NCBI GenBank assembly: GCA_019163175.1
Contig: JAFLKN010000027.1
Location: 1-42,399 of the forward strand
Length of the DNA: 42,399 nt
Origin: Prolixibacteraceae bacterium
Lineage (GTDB): Bacteria > Bacteroidota > Bacteroidia > Bacteroidales > Prolixibacteraceae
Direction of reading: 5' to 3'
In this document: positions 9,318 to 17,789 of the stretch, one piece after another
How the letters are laid out: each line of letters opens with the position of its first letter
Numbering within the stretch: position 1 is the stretch's first letter
Notes under the pieces: generated by a model
Database searches by the model: none
What the model saw: the letters and a program-made list of their open reading frames with translations, nothing else
Told to the model about the DNA's origin: nothing
Translations under genes and position numbers: made by a program

Positions 9318-10124
9318 ATGATTTCAGGATTACAAAATGCAAATTCTAATTTTCTGCTGTTGGCAGGCCCATGCGCCATTGAAGGTGAACAAATGGCTAT
9401 GAAAATTGCGGAACGGATTGTTGAAATAACCACTAAACTTCAAATTCCCTGTATTTTCAAAGGATCGTACCGGAAAGCAAACCGGTCAAGACTCGATTCG
9501 TTCGCCGGAATTGGTGATGAAAAAGCTTTGAAAATTCTGAGAAAAGTGAACGAAACTTTTGGCATTCCAACCGTCACTGATATTCACACCGCACAGGAGG
9601 CAGCCCTAGCCGCCGAATATGTTGATATGTTGCAGATTCCAGCATTTCTTTGTCGTCAAACCGATATCCTGGTTGCTGCAGCCGAAACCGGAAAGGCAGT
9701 AAACATCAAAAAAGGTCAGTTTTTATCGGCCGAAGCGATGAAATTTGCCGTGACTAAAGTTCGGGAAAGTGGCAACAACAATGTATTCCTTACTGAACGT
9801 GGCTCAACTTTTGGCTATCACGATTTAATTGTTGATTACCGCGGAATTCCTGAAATGCAGAAAAACAATTGTCCTGTCATTTTGGATATTACACACTCAT
9901 TACAACAACCCAATCAGTCGAGCGGAGTTACCGGTGGACAACCTCAACTAATTGAGACCATCGCACGAGCAGGAATTGCTGTTGGAGTCGATGGAATTTT
10001 TATTGAAACACATCCTGATCCGGCAACTGCTAAATCAGATGGTGCAAATATGCTTCAGCTTAATTTACTTGAAGGACTTTTAACCCGGCTAGTGCAACTC
10101 AGACAAGTCGTAAAATCATTTTAA
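9318..10124 (+). CDS. kdsA: 3-deoxy-8-phosphooctulonate synthase
   Basis: The 268-residue protein condenses phosphoenolpyruvate with D-arabinose 5-phosphate to give Kdo 8-phosphate for lipopolysaccharide. Visible family signatures are LLAGPCAIEG near the N terminus, FKGSYRKANRS (substrate loop), LQIPAFLCRQTD, NIKKGQFLS, LTERGSTFGYHDLIVD, DITHSLQQPN and FIETHPDP. The length fits the family (about 265-285). The frame extends to a TTG at 9285, but the ATG at 9318 is preferred because of the promoter-like element between the two. The next gene starts 1 bp after the stop, implying co-transcription. Confidence 0.95.
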   Translation: MISGLQNANSNFLLLAGPCAIEGEQMAMKIAERIVEITTKLQIPCIFKGSYRKANRSRLDSFAGIGDEKALKILRKVNETFGIPTVTDIHTAQEAALAAEYVDMLQIPAFLCRQTDILVAAAETGKAVNIKKGQFLSAEAMKFAVTKVRESGNNNVFLTERGSTFGYHDLIVDYRGIPEMQKNNCPVILDITHSLQQPNQSSGVTGGQPQLIETIARAGIAVGVDGIFIETHPDPATAKSDGANMLQLNLLEGLLTRLVQLRQVVKSF

Positions 10125-10125
10125 A

Positions 10126-10533
10126 ATGGAAGACAGAAGAAGCTTTGTAATGAAAATTGCTACCGGGATGGCAGCAACAGGTTTTGTTTCGGTTAGCGAA
10201 AAATCATATGCCAGCGAAGCACCCATGAAAAATATTTTTGTCCACCATGTATTCTTCTGGTTAAAAGAACCGAAAAACGCCGAAGCCAGAAAACAGTTTG
10301 AAAATGGATTACAGGGCTTGATTAAAGTGCCTCAAATTCAGTCCAGTCACATTGGCACTCCTGTCGAATCGCCACGCGAAGTGGTTGACGATTCATTTAC
10401 CTATTCGTACATGGCCTTTTTCAATAACAAAGAAGATCAGACGATTTATCAGACCCACCCAATTCACCTAAAGTTTATTGAAGACTGCCAGAACCTTTGG
10501 GAAAAGGTGGTTGTTTTCGATGCTATGGATTAG
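10126..10533 (+). CDS. Dabb (stress-responsive A/B barrel) domain protein
   Basis: The 135-residue protein has a Tat-like N terminus (RRSFVMKIATGMAATGFV), so it may be exported, followed by a Dabb domain: KNIFVHHVFFWLKEP at the first strand and YSYMAFFNNKEDQTIYQTHP in the middle, ending with LWEKVVVFDAMD. Dabb proteins are small dimeric alpha/beta barrels of mostly unknown role. The gene is directly behind kdsA (1-bp gap), but a link to Kdo synthesis is doubtful. Its last 4 bases overlap the end of the convergent SpmA/B-type gene. Confidence 0.82.
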   Translation: MEDRRSFVMKIATGMAATGFVSVSEKSYASEAPMKNIFVHHVFFWLKEPKNAEARKQFENGLQGLIKVPQIQSSHIGTPVESPREVVDDSFTYSYMAFFNNKEDQTIYQTHPIHLKFIEDCQNLWEKVVVFDAMD

Positions 10534-11762
10534 TGAAAGAACAAATATGCCATTAAAATGGCGGCAAAAGCACCCACGAAATCGGCAATTAACCCGCATG
10601 TTAAGGCATAGCGGGTATTTTTTATTCCAACCGAGCCAAAGTAAACAGCTAAAATATAGAAAGTTGTATCCGACGATCCCTGAACAGTGCATGCTACCCT
10701 GCCAGCAAATGAATCAGCACCGTAATTGGTCATCACATCAACCATCATTCCACGTGAACCGCTTCCACTTAATGATTTCATAAATGCGGTAGGCAATGCA
10801 GGGATGAAATCGGTATTAACTCCCATTTGCTGAAACGACCAGGTTATGCCCGAAATAAACCATTCCATTGCTCCTGACGTTCGAAAAACGCCAATAGCAA
10901 CCAAAATAGCAATAAGGTAAGGTATAATCATAATTGCAGTTTGAAAGCCTTCTTTTGCTCCTTCTATAAAAGCATCATAAACATTTACTTTTTTCCTGAA
11001 AGCCATACCAATAAATGCGACAATTATTGAGAAAATAATCACATTGCTGGCAACGCTTGATATCGTTTGAATCTGTCCCTTCTCCAGTCCTGAAAAAAAC
11101 CAGATAATTCCTGAAATAAAGGCAGTTAAGCCACCTAAATAAGTTAGAATTGTTTTATCCAGCAGATTGATTTTCTGATGCCAGGCAACCGACATCAAGC
11201 CTGCCAATGTGGAAAAGAAAGTAGCCAGTAAAATTGGTATAAATATATCAGATGGATTAACAGCGCCTAACTGAGCCCGGTACACCATAATACTGATCGG
11301 AATAATCGTAAGTCCGGAAGCATTTAAAACCAGAAACATGATCTGGGCATCCGAAGCCGTATCAGGGGAAGGATTTGTTTCCTGCATTTCCTTCATCGCT
11401 TTTAAACCCATTGGAGTGGCAGCATTATCGAGGTTCAGCATATTGGCCGAAATATTCATCATGATTGAACCGTATGCAGGATGTTCTTTCCCAAGAGATG
11501 GAAAGAGCTTATTGAAAAATGGGCCTACTAACCTTGTGAAAACCTTTACAACTCCTCCCCGTTCGCCGATTTTCATTATTCCCATCCATAGAGTTAATAC
11601 TCCGGTTAAGCCCAACGAAATTTCAAATCCGGTTTTAGCCATATCGAAAGTTGAGTTCATCATCTCGGGAAAGATCCCCATATCACCTAAGAAAATAAGC
11701 TTTATCAGTCCTATGATGAAGGCTGCCACAAAGAAGAAAATCCAGATGTAATTTAGTACCAT
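10530..11762 (-). CDS. SpmA/SpmB-type nucleoside recognition (Gate) domain membrane protein
   Basis: The 410-residue polytopic protein matches the fused form of spore maturation proteins SpmA and SpmB. It has two Gate-type halves: an N-terminal half with KTGFEISLGLTGVLTLWMG and NMLNLDNAATPMGLKAM, and a C-terminal half with GAKEGFQTAIMIIPYLIA and ADSFAGRVACTVQGSSDT. About ten hydrophobic segments are visible. The name comes from Bacillus sporulation, but the family is widespread in non-sporulating Bacteroidota, where the function is unknown; a transporter-like role is likely. The gene stands alone, overlapping the Dabb gene tail to tail by 4 bp. Confidence 0.88.
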   Translation of the reverse strand: MVLNYIWIFFFVAAFIIGLIKLIFLGDMGIFPEMMNSTFDMAKTGFEISLGLTGVLTLWMGIMKIGERGGVVKVFTRLVGPFFNKLFPSLGKEHPAYGSIMMNISANMLNLDNAATPMGLKAMKEMQETNPSPDTASDAQIMFLVLNASGLTIIPISIMVYRAQLGAVNPSDIFIPILLATFFSTLAGLMSVAWHQKINLLDKTILTYLGGLTAFISGIIWFFSGLEKGQIQTISSVASNVIIFSIIVAFIGMAFRKKVNVYDAFIEGAKEGFQTAIMIIPYLIAILVAIGVFRTSGAMEWFISGITWSFQQMGVNTDFIPALPTAFMKSLSGSGSRGMMVDVMTNYGADSFAGRVACTVQGSSDTTFYILAVYFGSVGIKNTRYALTCGLIADFVGAFAAILMAYLFFH

Positions 11763-11796
11763 TGAAGTCGCGTAGGTATTTCGGACTAAATATAAA

Positions 11797-11834
11797 TAAA
11801 AAAAACGGCTGCGACATAATTAAATGAAGCAGCC
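11797..11834 (-). terminator. rho-independent terminator of the uronate operon
   Basis: On the reverse strand GGCTGC and GCAGCC pair (11834-11829 with 11812-11807) around a 16-nt loop, followed directly by a run of eight T (11805-11798). It lies 32 bp past the stop of the DUF4861 gene. Confidence 0.75.
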
Positions 11835-11865
11835 ATACAAATCAATTGCATTGTATATTTTAGAA

Positions 11866-13140
11866 TCAATTCACTATTTGAATCGGATTACTCAACAGAT
11901 TAGCTTCAGCAGAAATATAAGCTTTGAAATTATCCACATTCTTCCATTTCTCATTTTCAAGCCCCCAGACCGCAAAGAAGTAATGACGAGCGGGCACATC
12001 CGGATTGATTTTCTGTGCCACATAATACATTTGAGAAATCACATTGCTGAATTTTTTTTCATCAACAGTTTTGTAGCCAAGGCTGTAAAAATCGATGTCA
12101 GTAGTACGGGCAACCTTTGTTACTTCGTTCTTCTTCAGTAAAACGGCCATTCCCAATTCATCATTATTCAACGATTGTTTATCGAGAGTAGCAATTGAAC
12201 GGTAGTCTGCATTTGCTTCAAAATCAACCGGCGAATTGGTTAATTTGCTGGTTACAATGCCCATAACCAACTGTTTTTCTCCTGAAATTCCAGATACAGT
12301 TACATCAGACTGAAACCAGTATTTCCCGGGATAAATTGAAATACGTTCAACCGCCGACAAATTCTGGTCCGCAACATGCCAGCCGGTATATTTCAGATCA
12401 AAGACCGAACGAACCGGACCTTCAATTACTTTCTGATATTCGTAGGTATCTGTCGACCCCAAGCGGTAAAGCGAATCAGCTTCGAGCAAGGCCAAGCCGC
12501 CAGAACCGGTAGAACTTCCGCAATGTAATACATCCATTCCCCAATCAGACAATTTATGGTAGTCAGGAATTTCAGGCGTGTGAATTTTGTCGATAATCAA
12601 GCCAGGTTTCAGTTTACCAAATAAGTCTTTCACATTTCGGCAATCAAAGTAATTACGGAAACCCATTTTATCGTTTTCCCAGCTTACACTTTCGCCCTGA
12701 GCAATAATTTTGAAACTATCTCTGCACGATGGAGCCATGTATTGATCAACTTCAAGGTAGCTGTGGTCAGGCTGTACAATTCCCAAACGAACGTTGGTAC
12801 GTTTCTCGAATTCGGGATATTGGTCAACGGCCACATTTTCAACTTCAAGACGAAGCGTTTCTGCAGACTTAAAATTAACGGTAAAAACAAGTTCATCCCA
12901 TTTACCATCAGCATTCAAATCATCAACCTGCGACGGAACATTTTGACCGTTCAATTTCAAAACAGGAGCAAAACCTTCTGGCACAACGCCAAATTTATCT
13001 TCAACTTCGGCCCGCTTGATAATGATGGTTTCATCAGCCCGATCAACAGCCAACGAATTGGTTAAAACCAGTTTATTCTTCTGAGTACAACTGCTGAATA
13101 CAATCAGGAAAGCTGCACTTACAATGATTAGCTTTTTCAT
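11866..13140 (-). CDS. DUF4861 family lipoprotein
   Basis: The 424-residue protein has a lipoprotein signal peptide (lipobox FSSC, Cys18), so it should be anchored in the envelope. The remainder resembles DUF4861 proteins found in polysaccharide-utilisation gene sets of Bacteroidota: an N-terminal strand-rich part (VEDKFGVVPEGFAPVLKLNG, cut here to 20 residues) and a central GWHVADQNLSAVERISIYPG segment. The gene is last in the uronate operon and overlaps the SDR gene by an ATGA junction, so translation is probably coupled. The reaction is not established. Its place with GH88, KduI and KduD-like enzymes suggests action on uronate-containing oligosaccharides, perhaps as a hydrolase or binding protein. 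Confidence 0.82.
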   Translation of the reverse strand: MKKLIIVSAAFLIVFSSCTQKNKLVLTNSLAVDRADETIIIKRAEVEDKFGVVPEGFAPVLKLNGQNVPSQVDDLNADGKWDELVFTVNFKSAETLRLEVENVAVDQYPEFEKRTNVRLGIVQPDHSYLEVDQYMAPSCRDSFKIIAQGESVSWENDKMGFRNYFDCRNVKDLFGKLKPGLIIDKIHTPEIPDYHKLSDWGMDVLHCGSSTGSGGLALLEADSLYRLGSTDTYEYQKVIEGPVRSVFDLKYTGWHVADQNLSAVERISIYPGKYWFQSDVTVSGISGEKQLVMGIVTSKLTNSPVDFEANADYRSIATLDKQSLNNDELGMAVLLKKNEVTKVARTTDIDFYSLGYKTVDEKKFSNVISQMYYVAQKINPDVPARHYFFAVWGLENEKWKNVDNFKAYISAEANLLSNPIQIVN

Positions 13141-13943
13141 TCCGGCAAATCGTTTTCACCTTTCACATAACCAAAATTGGCCAAAATACCACCGTCCACA
13201 TACAAAATATGTCCGTTTACAAAATTACTGGCTTTTGAGGCGAGGAACAGTGAAGCATTAGCCACATCTTCGGGTTCGCCCCAACGACCGGCCGGTGTGC
13301 GGGTCATAACCAAATCGTTGAATGGATGGCCATTCTCACGAATTGGACCAGTTTGAGCGGTAACAATATAACCAGGACCAATTCCATTAATCTGAAGATT
13401 GTATTTGGCCCATTCGCAGCACATGTTGGCTGTCAAAAGTTTCAATCCACCTTTTGCCGATGCATAAGCAGAAACCGAATTACGTCCATAAACACTCATC
13501 ATCGAACACATATTTATAATTTTCCCGCTACGTTTGGCAATCATGTTAGGAGCAACGCGTTTCGAAACGATTAATGGAGCAACCAAATCAACGTCAATTA
13601 CCTGTTTGTAATCAGCAATGGCCATATCCAGAATTGGGATACGCTTGATGATACCGGCATTGTTTACCAGAATATCAACACTGCCAACTTCCTTTTCGAT
13701 AAGCGAAATACCTTTATCAACATCAGCTTCGTTAGTTACATCAAAAACGAGTGTAAAAACATCGATTCCATCAGCAAGGTATTCCTTTTTGCAATTTGCA
13801 AGTCTTTCCTCACTAAGATCGTTTACGCAAATTTTGGCTCCAGCTTTTCCAAGCACTTTACCAATCGCCATTCCAATACCATGAGTTCCCCCGGTAATAA
13901 GGGCGACTTTACCAGTCAAATCAAATAAATCATTCATATTCAT
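13137..13943 (-). CDS. short-chain dehydrogenase, KduD / gluconate 5-dehydrogenase-like
   Basis: The 268-residue protein is a classical short-chain dehydrogenase: cofactor motif TGGTHGIG (17-24), NNAG (94-97), catalytic S147, Y160 and K164. Close to it are KduD (2-dehydro-3-deoxy-D-gluconate 5-dehydrogenase) and gluconate 5-dehydrogenases. Being immediately downstream of kduI (13-bp gap) favours the KduD reaction: NAD(P)H-dependent reduction of 2,5-diketo-3-deoxygluconate to 2-keto-3-deoxygluconate in the cytoplasm. The first ATG is used here; a second in-frame ATG 6 bp downstream is equally possible. The stop overlaps the DUF4861 start (ATGA). Confidence 0.88.
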   Translation of the reverse strand: MNMNDLFDLTGKVALITGGTHGIGMAIGKVLGKAGAKICVNDLSEERLANCKKEYLADGIDVFTLVFDVTNEADVDKGISLIEKEVGSVDILVNNAGIIKRIPILDMAIADYKQVIDVDLVAPLIVSKRVAPNMIAKRSGKIINMCSMMSVYGRNSVSAYASAKGGLKLLTANMCCEWAKYNLQINGIGPGYIVTAQTGPIRENGHPFNDLVMTRTPAGRWGEPEDVANASLFLASKASNFVNGHILYVDGGILANFGYVKGENDLPE

Positions 13944-13956
13944 TAAATTAAAGATT

Positions 13957-14799
13957 TTATCGCAATTGATTAGGCTGAACTACATCCATGTCGGTGTAAT
14001 CCATATTTTCGCCAGCCATACCCCAAATGAAAATATAATTGCTTGTTCCAGCAGCTGAGTGAATCGACCAGTTGGGCGAAATAACGGCTTGCTCGTTGCC
14101 CATCCAAATGTGGCGCGTTTCCTGCGGCTGACCCATAAAATGACATACGGCCTGACCTTCCGGAACATTAAAATAGAAGTAGACTTCCATGCGGCGGCTA
14201 TGCGTATGGGCGGGCATCGTATTCCAAACACTTCCTGGACGCATTTCTGTCATTCCCATTTGCAACTGACAAGTTTCAATAACTTTGCTGATCAGCAGCT
14301 GATTAATTTGACGCTCGTTTGATGTTTGCTGAGATCCCATTTGCAAAACGTTGGCATCTTTGAGCGTAATATGACGGGTAGGAAGTTCTTTATGTGCAGG
14401 TGTAGAATTCAGATAAAAACGAGCGGCAACTGTTGCACTTTCTGATTTAAAAATAATCTGTTTAGCTCCCTTTCCTATATAAAGTGCTTCTTTGAAATCG
14501 AGAACATACTCAGTTCCATCAACAATGACCATTCCTTTGGCACCCACGTTGATGATCCCCAATTCGCGACGATCGCAGAAATAAGGAGCTTTCATCGGAT
14601 CGATGGCTGTAAGCTCCAGTGGGCCATTGGCAGGCACTGCGCCTCCGGCAATATAACGGTCGTAATGCGAATAAACCAAGCGAATCTTATCATCTTCCAT
14701 TACTTTTTCGATAAGGAAGTTCTCGCGCAATTGTGCAGTGTCATACTTTTTCACATCCTTGTAATGTGCAGCAAAACGTTCTTCAAAAATGATTGACAT
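13957..14799 (-). CDS. kduI: 5-dehydro-4-deoxy-D-glucuronate isomerase
   Basis: The 280-residue protein interconverts 5-keto-4-deoxyuronate and 2,5-diketo-3-deoxygluconate, the second step after unsaturated uronic acids are released. The cupin metal site is intact: H198, H200, E205 and H247, each two positions after the E. coli KduI ligands ([11 protein letters not shown] and WSIHSAAG segments). The length equals the family norm. It lies 6 bp downstream of the GH88 gene and 13 bp upstream of the KduD-like gene, in reaction order. Confidence 0.96.
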   Translation of the reverse strand: MSIIFEERFAAHYKDVKKYDTAQLRENFLIEKVMEDDKIRLVYSHYDRYIAGGAVPANGPLELTAIDPMKAPYFCDRRELGIINVGAKGMVIVDGTEYVLDFKEALYIGKGAKQIIFKSESATVAARFYLNSTPAHKELPTRHITLKDANVLQMGSQQTSNERQINQLLISKVIETCQLQMGMTEMRPGSVWNTMPAHTHSRRMEVYFYFNVPEGQAVCHFMGQPQETRHIWMGNEQAVISPNWSIHSAAGTSNYIFIWGMAGENMDYTDMDVVQPNQLR

Positions 14800-14805
14800 G
14801 TTGTT

Positions 14806-15966
14806 TTATTTTTGGGTGTATTTATATTTTAATGCTTCCAGATAATAATAATCAGCATAATTTAGCGGTGTATCCACTTCCGACTTCTTAGGCATATTGC
14901 CCACACAATGTTTGATCAAAAATCCGCCGTTGTCACCTATTTCGGCCAAATATGCCGGAGAACTTAAACTGGTAAGTATTTTTTCAGCTAAAGCAGCATA
15001 TTCTTCCTTTCCATGATCAGTTAACGAGCTCAGCATATAAAGTGCAGAAGCTGTGACTGCTGCTGCAGAGGCATCGCGGTAGGCATTCGGTTTTGCCGGA
15101 TCGTCGTAATCCCAATACGGAACAAAATCTTCAGGAAGGTTTGCCTTGATGAAAGCAGCAATTTTCTTCGCAGCTTCCAGATATTTTACATCTCCGGTTT
15201 CGCGGAAACAAACGGTGTAACCATACAAGCCCCAAGCCTGTCCTCTCGCCCATGACGAGTCATCTTTCAAGCCCTGATGAGTTACCTTTGCAATTGACTG
15301 ACCAGTAATTGTATCGTAGTCAACCACATGATAAGAGCTCATATTTTCTCGGAAATGATTTGCCAGTGTCGTATTTGCATGCGAGATGGCTACATCTTGG
15401 TATCTTGGATCGCCGGTTTCTTTTGATGCCCAGAACAGCATTTCCAGATTCATCATGTTATCGATAATCACCGGGAATTGCCATTGCTTGGCCCAATCCC
15501 ATGATTTTATGCACTGCGAAGTACTATCAAATCTTGTTATTAACGATTCAGAAGCCTGAATAACTACCTTTTTATACTCTTCATTTTTAGTGAGGCGGTA
15601 AGCGTTTCCATAACTGCAAAACACCATAAACCCTAAGTCATGCGTATTCTTGCGATACTGTACCCCTTCCAGTTTAACTGTATTTTCAGTTGCTATCTTT
15701 TCCCATTTCTGGTCGCCAGTAAGTTCATACAAATACCAATAGCTTCCAGCAGGGAAACCGCAGCACCAATCTTTCTTTGTAATCATTGCATACTTGCCGG
15801 CTTCAAACGAACGAGGCACCATACTATCGTTAGCCGAATTGGTAACCAAATATTCGAGTTGTGATGAAAGATGACTGACCATCTTCTCCTTTTGCTCAAA
15901 AAGACTTTTGGTTGTGCAGGCACCAAAAAGAAGTGAGATTGCTAAATAAATGCTTAGTTTTTTCAT
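14806..15966 (-). CDS. GH88 unsaturated glucuronyl/galacturonyl hydrolase, lipoprotein
   Basis: The 386-residue protein has a lipobox (LFGAC, Cys17) and a GH88 (alpha/alpha)6-barrel domain. Visible family landmarks are NTHDLGFMVFCSYGNAYR with D110, VIIDNMMNLEMLFWAS with D169 (positions of the two catalytic Asp of Bacillus UGL) and SSWARGQAWGLYGYT. The enzyme hydrates the 4,5-double bond of the uronic acid at the end of lyase-made oligosaccharides, releasing 5-keto-4-deoxyuronate. It is the first gene of the four-gene operon and supplies the KduI substrate. The lipid anchor suggests the periplasm or outer membrane. No polysaccharide lyase is nearby, so the parent polymer (pectin, alginate-like or glycosaminoglycan) is open. 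Confidence 0.93.
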   Translation of the reverse strand: MKKLSIYLAISLLFGACTTKSLFEQKEKMVSHLSSQLEYLVTNSANDSMVPRSFEAGKYAMITKKDWCCGFPAGSYWYLYELTGDQKWEKIATENTVKLEGVQYRKNTHDLGFMVFCSYGNAYRLTKNEEYKKVVIQASESLITRFDSTSQCIKSWDWAKQWQFPVIIDNMMNLEMLFWASKETGDPRYQDVAISHANTTLANHFRENMSSYHVVDYDTITGQSIAKVTHQGLKDDSSWARGQAWGLYGYTVCFRETGDVKYLEAAKKIAAFIKANLPEDFVPYWDYDDPAKPNAYRDASAAAVTASALYMLSSLTDHGKEEYAALAEKILTSLSSPAYLAEIGDNGGFLIKHCVGNMPKKSEVDTPLNYADYYYLEALKYKYTQK

Positions 15967-16019
15967 ATGGTATATTGGTTTTAGGTTTTGCTGCCAATGA
16001 AATAGTGCTAAAAGCGTAA

Positions 16020-16050
16020 CAAAGATAATTGAAATTCAGAAATGCGCAAT
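16020..16050 (-). promoter_or_regulatory. promoter of the uronate operon
   Basis: Read on the reverse strand: -33 ATTG (16050-16047), a 19-bp spacer, and a perfect -7 TATCTTTG (16027-16020). Spacing and both elements fit the Bacteroidota promoter consensus. The leader to the GH88 ATG at 15966 would be about 45-50 nt. Confidence 0.7.
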
Positions 16051-16057
16051 CGATTGC
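16046..16057. promoter_or_regulatory. candidate LacI-family operator
   Basis: GCAATCGATTGC is a perfect 12-bp palindrome with the central CG typical of LacI-family operators. It sits in the divergent region between the GH88 operon and the LacI-type regulator (80 and 69 bp from the two start codons) and overlaps the -33 element of the operon promoter, so bound repressor would block RNA polymerase. No second copy was noticed in the window. Confidence 0.7.
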
Positions 16058-16125
16058 ATTTATATTTTTATTTTCATGTTTAAAAAAGAAATTATTAGCA
16101 TATTTGTATAACATTCAATATCAAT

Positions 16126-17148
16126 ATGACCAAAAATTCTGAACCTACAATTCATGATATTGCAAGAGAATTGAAGATCTCTGCATCAACAGTATCAAGG
16201 GCTTTGAACGACAATCCACGCATTAGTCTAAAGACAAAAGAAAAGATAAAAGCAGTAGCTGATTCACTAGGCTACCGCCCCAATACGCTGGCATCCAACC
16301 TCCGGAATAAAAAATCGAACACGATAGGAATTGTTGTTCCGCTGATTAACAGGTACTTCTTTTCAGCGGTAATCAGTGGTGCCGAGGATGTTGCATTCAA
16401 GGCCGGATACAATGTGGTAATTTCTCAATCGAACGACCTTGCTGCCAAAGAAATCAACATTGTTCAGTCAATGTTTTCGAACCGGGTTGACGGATTGATT
16501 ATTTCCATTGCGATGCAGACCGACACATTCGATCATTTAAAATTGTTCCAACGAAAGCATATTCCGCTGGTCTTTTTTGACCGTGCCGTACCTGAAATTG
16601 ACACCGATAAAATTGTTGTCGACGACTTTGCCGGAGGCTACCGGGTTACTCAGCACTTAATCGATCAGGGGTACAAGAGAATTGGTCATTTAGCAGGGCC
16701 ACAAAACCTGAGAACCTATTTCGATCGGAAAAACGGCTATATTGAAGCGCTACGTAAAAATGGGATAGCCTTTGATGAATCATTGATTAATGTAAACAGG
16801 CTGACGAGTGATGACGGTGTTACTGCTATAAAATTGCTGATGAGTCTGCCGAACCCACCTGATGCTATTTTCTGTGGAAACGACACAACCGCATTAAGCG
16901 CCATGATTTATCTTCGCGACAAAGGAATCCGGATTCCTGAAGATGTTGGAATTGTTGGATTTAGCAATGAACCATTTTCTCAGGTCGTTTCGCCTTCCAT
17001 TTCAACAATTGCTCAGCCTGGGTTCGTAATGGGACAAAAAGCTGCCGAATTGATCATTAGGAAAATAGAAAACAGAGAGCGAACTTACCAGACCATTGTT
17101 CTACCAACGGAATTGGTTATCAGAGAATCATCGAACCGAGGGAAATAA
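16126..17148 (+). CDS. LacI family transcriptional regulator
   Basis: The 340-residue protein opens with a LacI-type helix-turn-helix: IHDIARELKISASTVSRALN (about residues 9-28) and the hinge region GYRPNTLASNLRNKKS. A periplasmic-binding-protein-like sensor domain follows (NTIGIVVPLINRYFFSAVI onward, with DGLIISIA, VFFDRAVP and IFCGNDTTALSAM). It diverges from the uronate operon, with a palindromic operator candidate between them, so it very probably controls that operon and itself. The inducer is likely a uronate intermediate such as 2-keto-3-deoxygluconate or 5-keto-4-deoxyuronate; this is inference. The gene ends 27 bp before the convergent DUF4293 gene. Confidence 0.93.
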   Translation: MTKNSEPTIHDIARELKISASTVSRALNDNPRISLKTKEKIKAVADSLGYRPNTLASNLRNKKSNTIGIVVPLINRYFFSAVISGAEDVAFKAGYNVVISQSNDLAAKEINIVQSMFSNRVDGLIISIAMQTDTFDHLKLFQRKHIPLVFFDRAVPEIDTDKIVVDDFAGGYRVTQHLIDQGYKRIGHLAGPQNLRTYFDRKNGYIEALRKNGIAFDESLINVNRLTSDDGVTAIKLLMSLPNPPDAIFCGNDTTALSAMIYLRDKGIRIPEDVGIVGFSNEPFSQVVSPSISTIAQPGFVMGQKAAELIIRKIENRERTYQTIVLPTELVIRESSNRGK

Positions 17149-17175
17149 AAGCAATTAACTGTCTAAACCAGAATT

Positions 17176-17619
17176 CTACCGAATACGATCAATTGACCTA
17201 ATCAATGCTTCGTCTTTGCCGATCGCGCGTATTGCCAGATAATCAAGAATAATGGCTACCAACGGGAAAACCATACTGATTTTAAAACTGATTTGTGCAC
17301 CACTGAAGGTATAATAAGTAAAAAAGAAGAACATACCGAATAAGCCCAGCATAATCAGGATTGCAAAAACAATAACCCGAATCTGTCTGATTCTCTTCTT
17401 ATAACTCAAGATGGCAAAACCATGTAAAGCCAGAATAATGCCTATCAGAATTGAAATAGCTGTACCATTTTCCTTCAGAGTACCATCAAGAAGAATACCC
17501 TTAAAATTGAACAGGTAAATAGCGCCATCTTTTACAATTTCCGCAAAAGGCAAGGCAAAAAGAAAAGCGACCAGAATAGCTGAAACCAGCAAATATAAAG
17601 TTTGAATACGTTGTATCAT
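17176..17619 (-). CDS. DUF4293 family membrane protein
   Basis: I take the ATG at 17619, giving 147 residues that begin MIQRIQTLYLLVSAILV, the usual opening of DUF4293 proteins; the frame extends to 17667 but adds an atypical polar tail. Four hydrophobic segments are visible (about residues 5-25, 50-70, 77-97 and 105-125), so this is an inner-membrane protein. The family is essentially confined to Bacteroidota and has no known function. Its C terminus (ALIRSIDRIR) is basic and cytoplasmic by the positive-inside rule. Confidence 0.85.
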   Translation of the reverse strand: MIQRIQTLYLLVSAILVAFLFALPFAEIVKDGAIYLFNFKGILLDGTLKENGTAISILIGIILALHGFAILSYKKRIRQIRVIVFAILIMLGLFGMFFFFTYYTFSGAQISFKISMVFPLVAIILDYLAIRAIGKDEALIRSIDRIR

Positions 17620-17753
17620 GATTAAATTTTTGTGCAAAAATAAACTTTTTTCAAGGGGATAAACCAAAATACGCTTTTCAGGACAAAGTTTTTTTATTGC
17701 CTGGTTTTAGCAAAGATTAACTAATCGGGGAAAGGTGAATCTATTTAATTTTA

Positions 17754-17761
17754 TACATTTG
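17754..17761 (+). promoter_or_regulatory. candidate -7 element of the PorP/SprF gene
   Basis: TACATTTG matches TAnnTTTG exactly and lies 28 bp before the ATG at 17790. A convincing -33 TTTG is not visible at the expected distance. Confidence 0.4.
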
Positions 17762-17789
17762 GTTTTGCAACTTCACCTTTTAACGTAAG

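Noticed and set aside
10478-10783. 101-residue forward open frame spanning the Dabb/SpmA-B junction
   Set aside because: It overlaps two well-supported genes in other frames, and its product is basic and low in structure.
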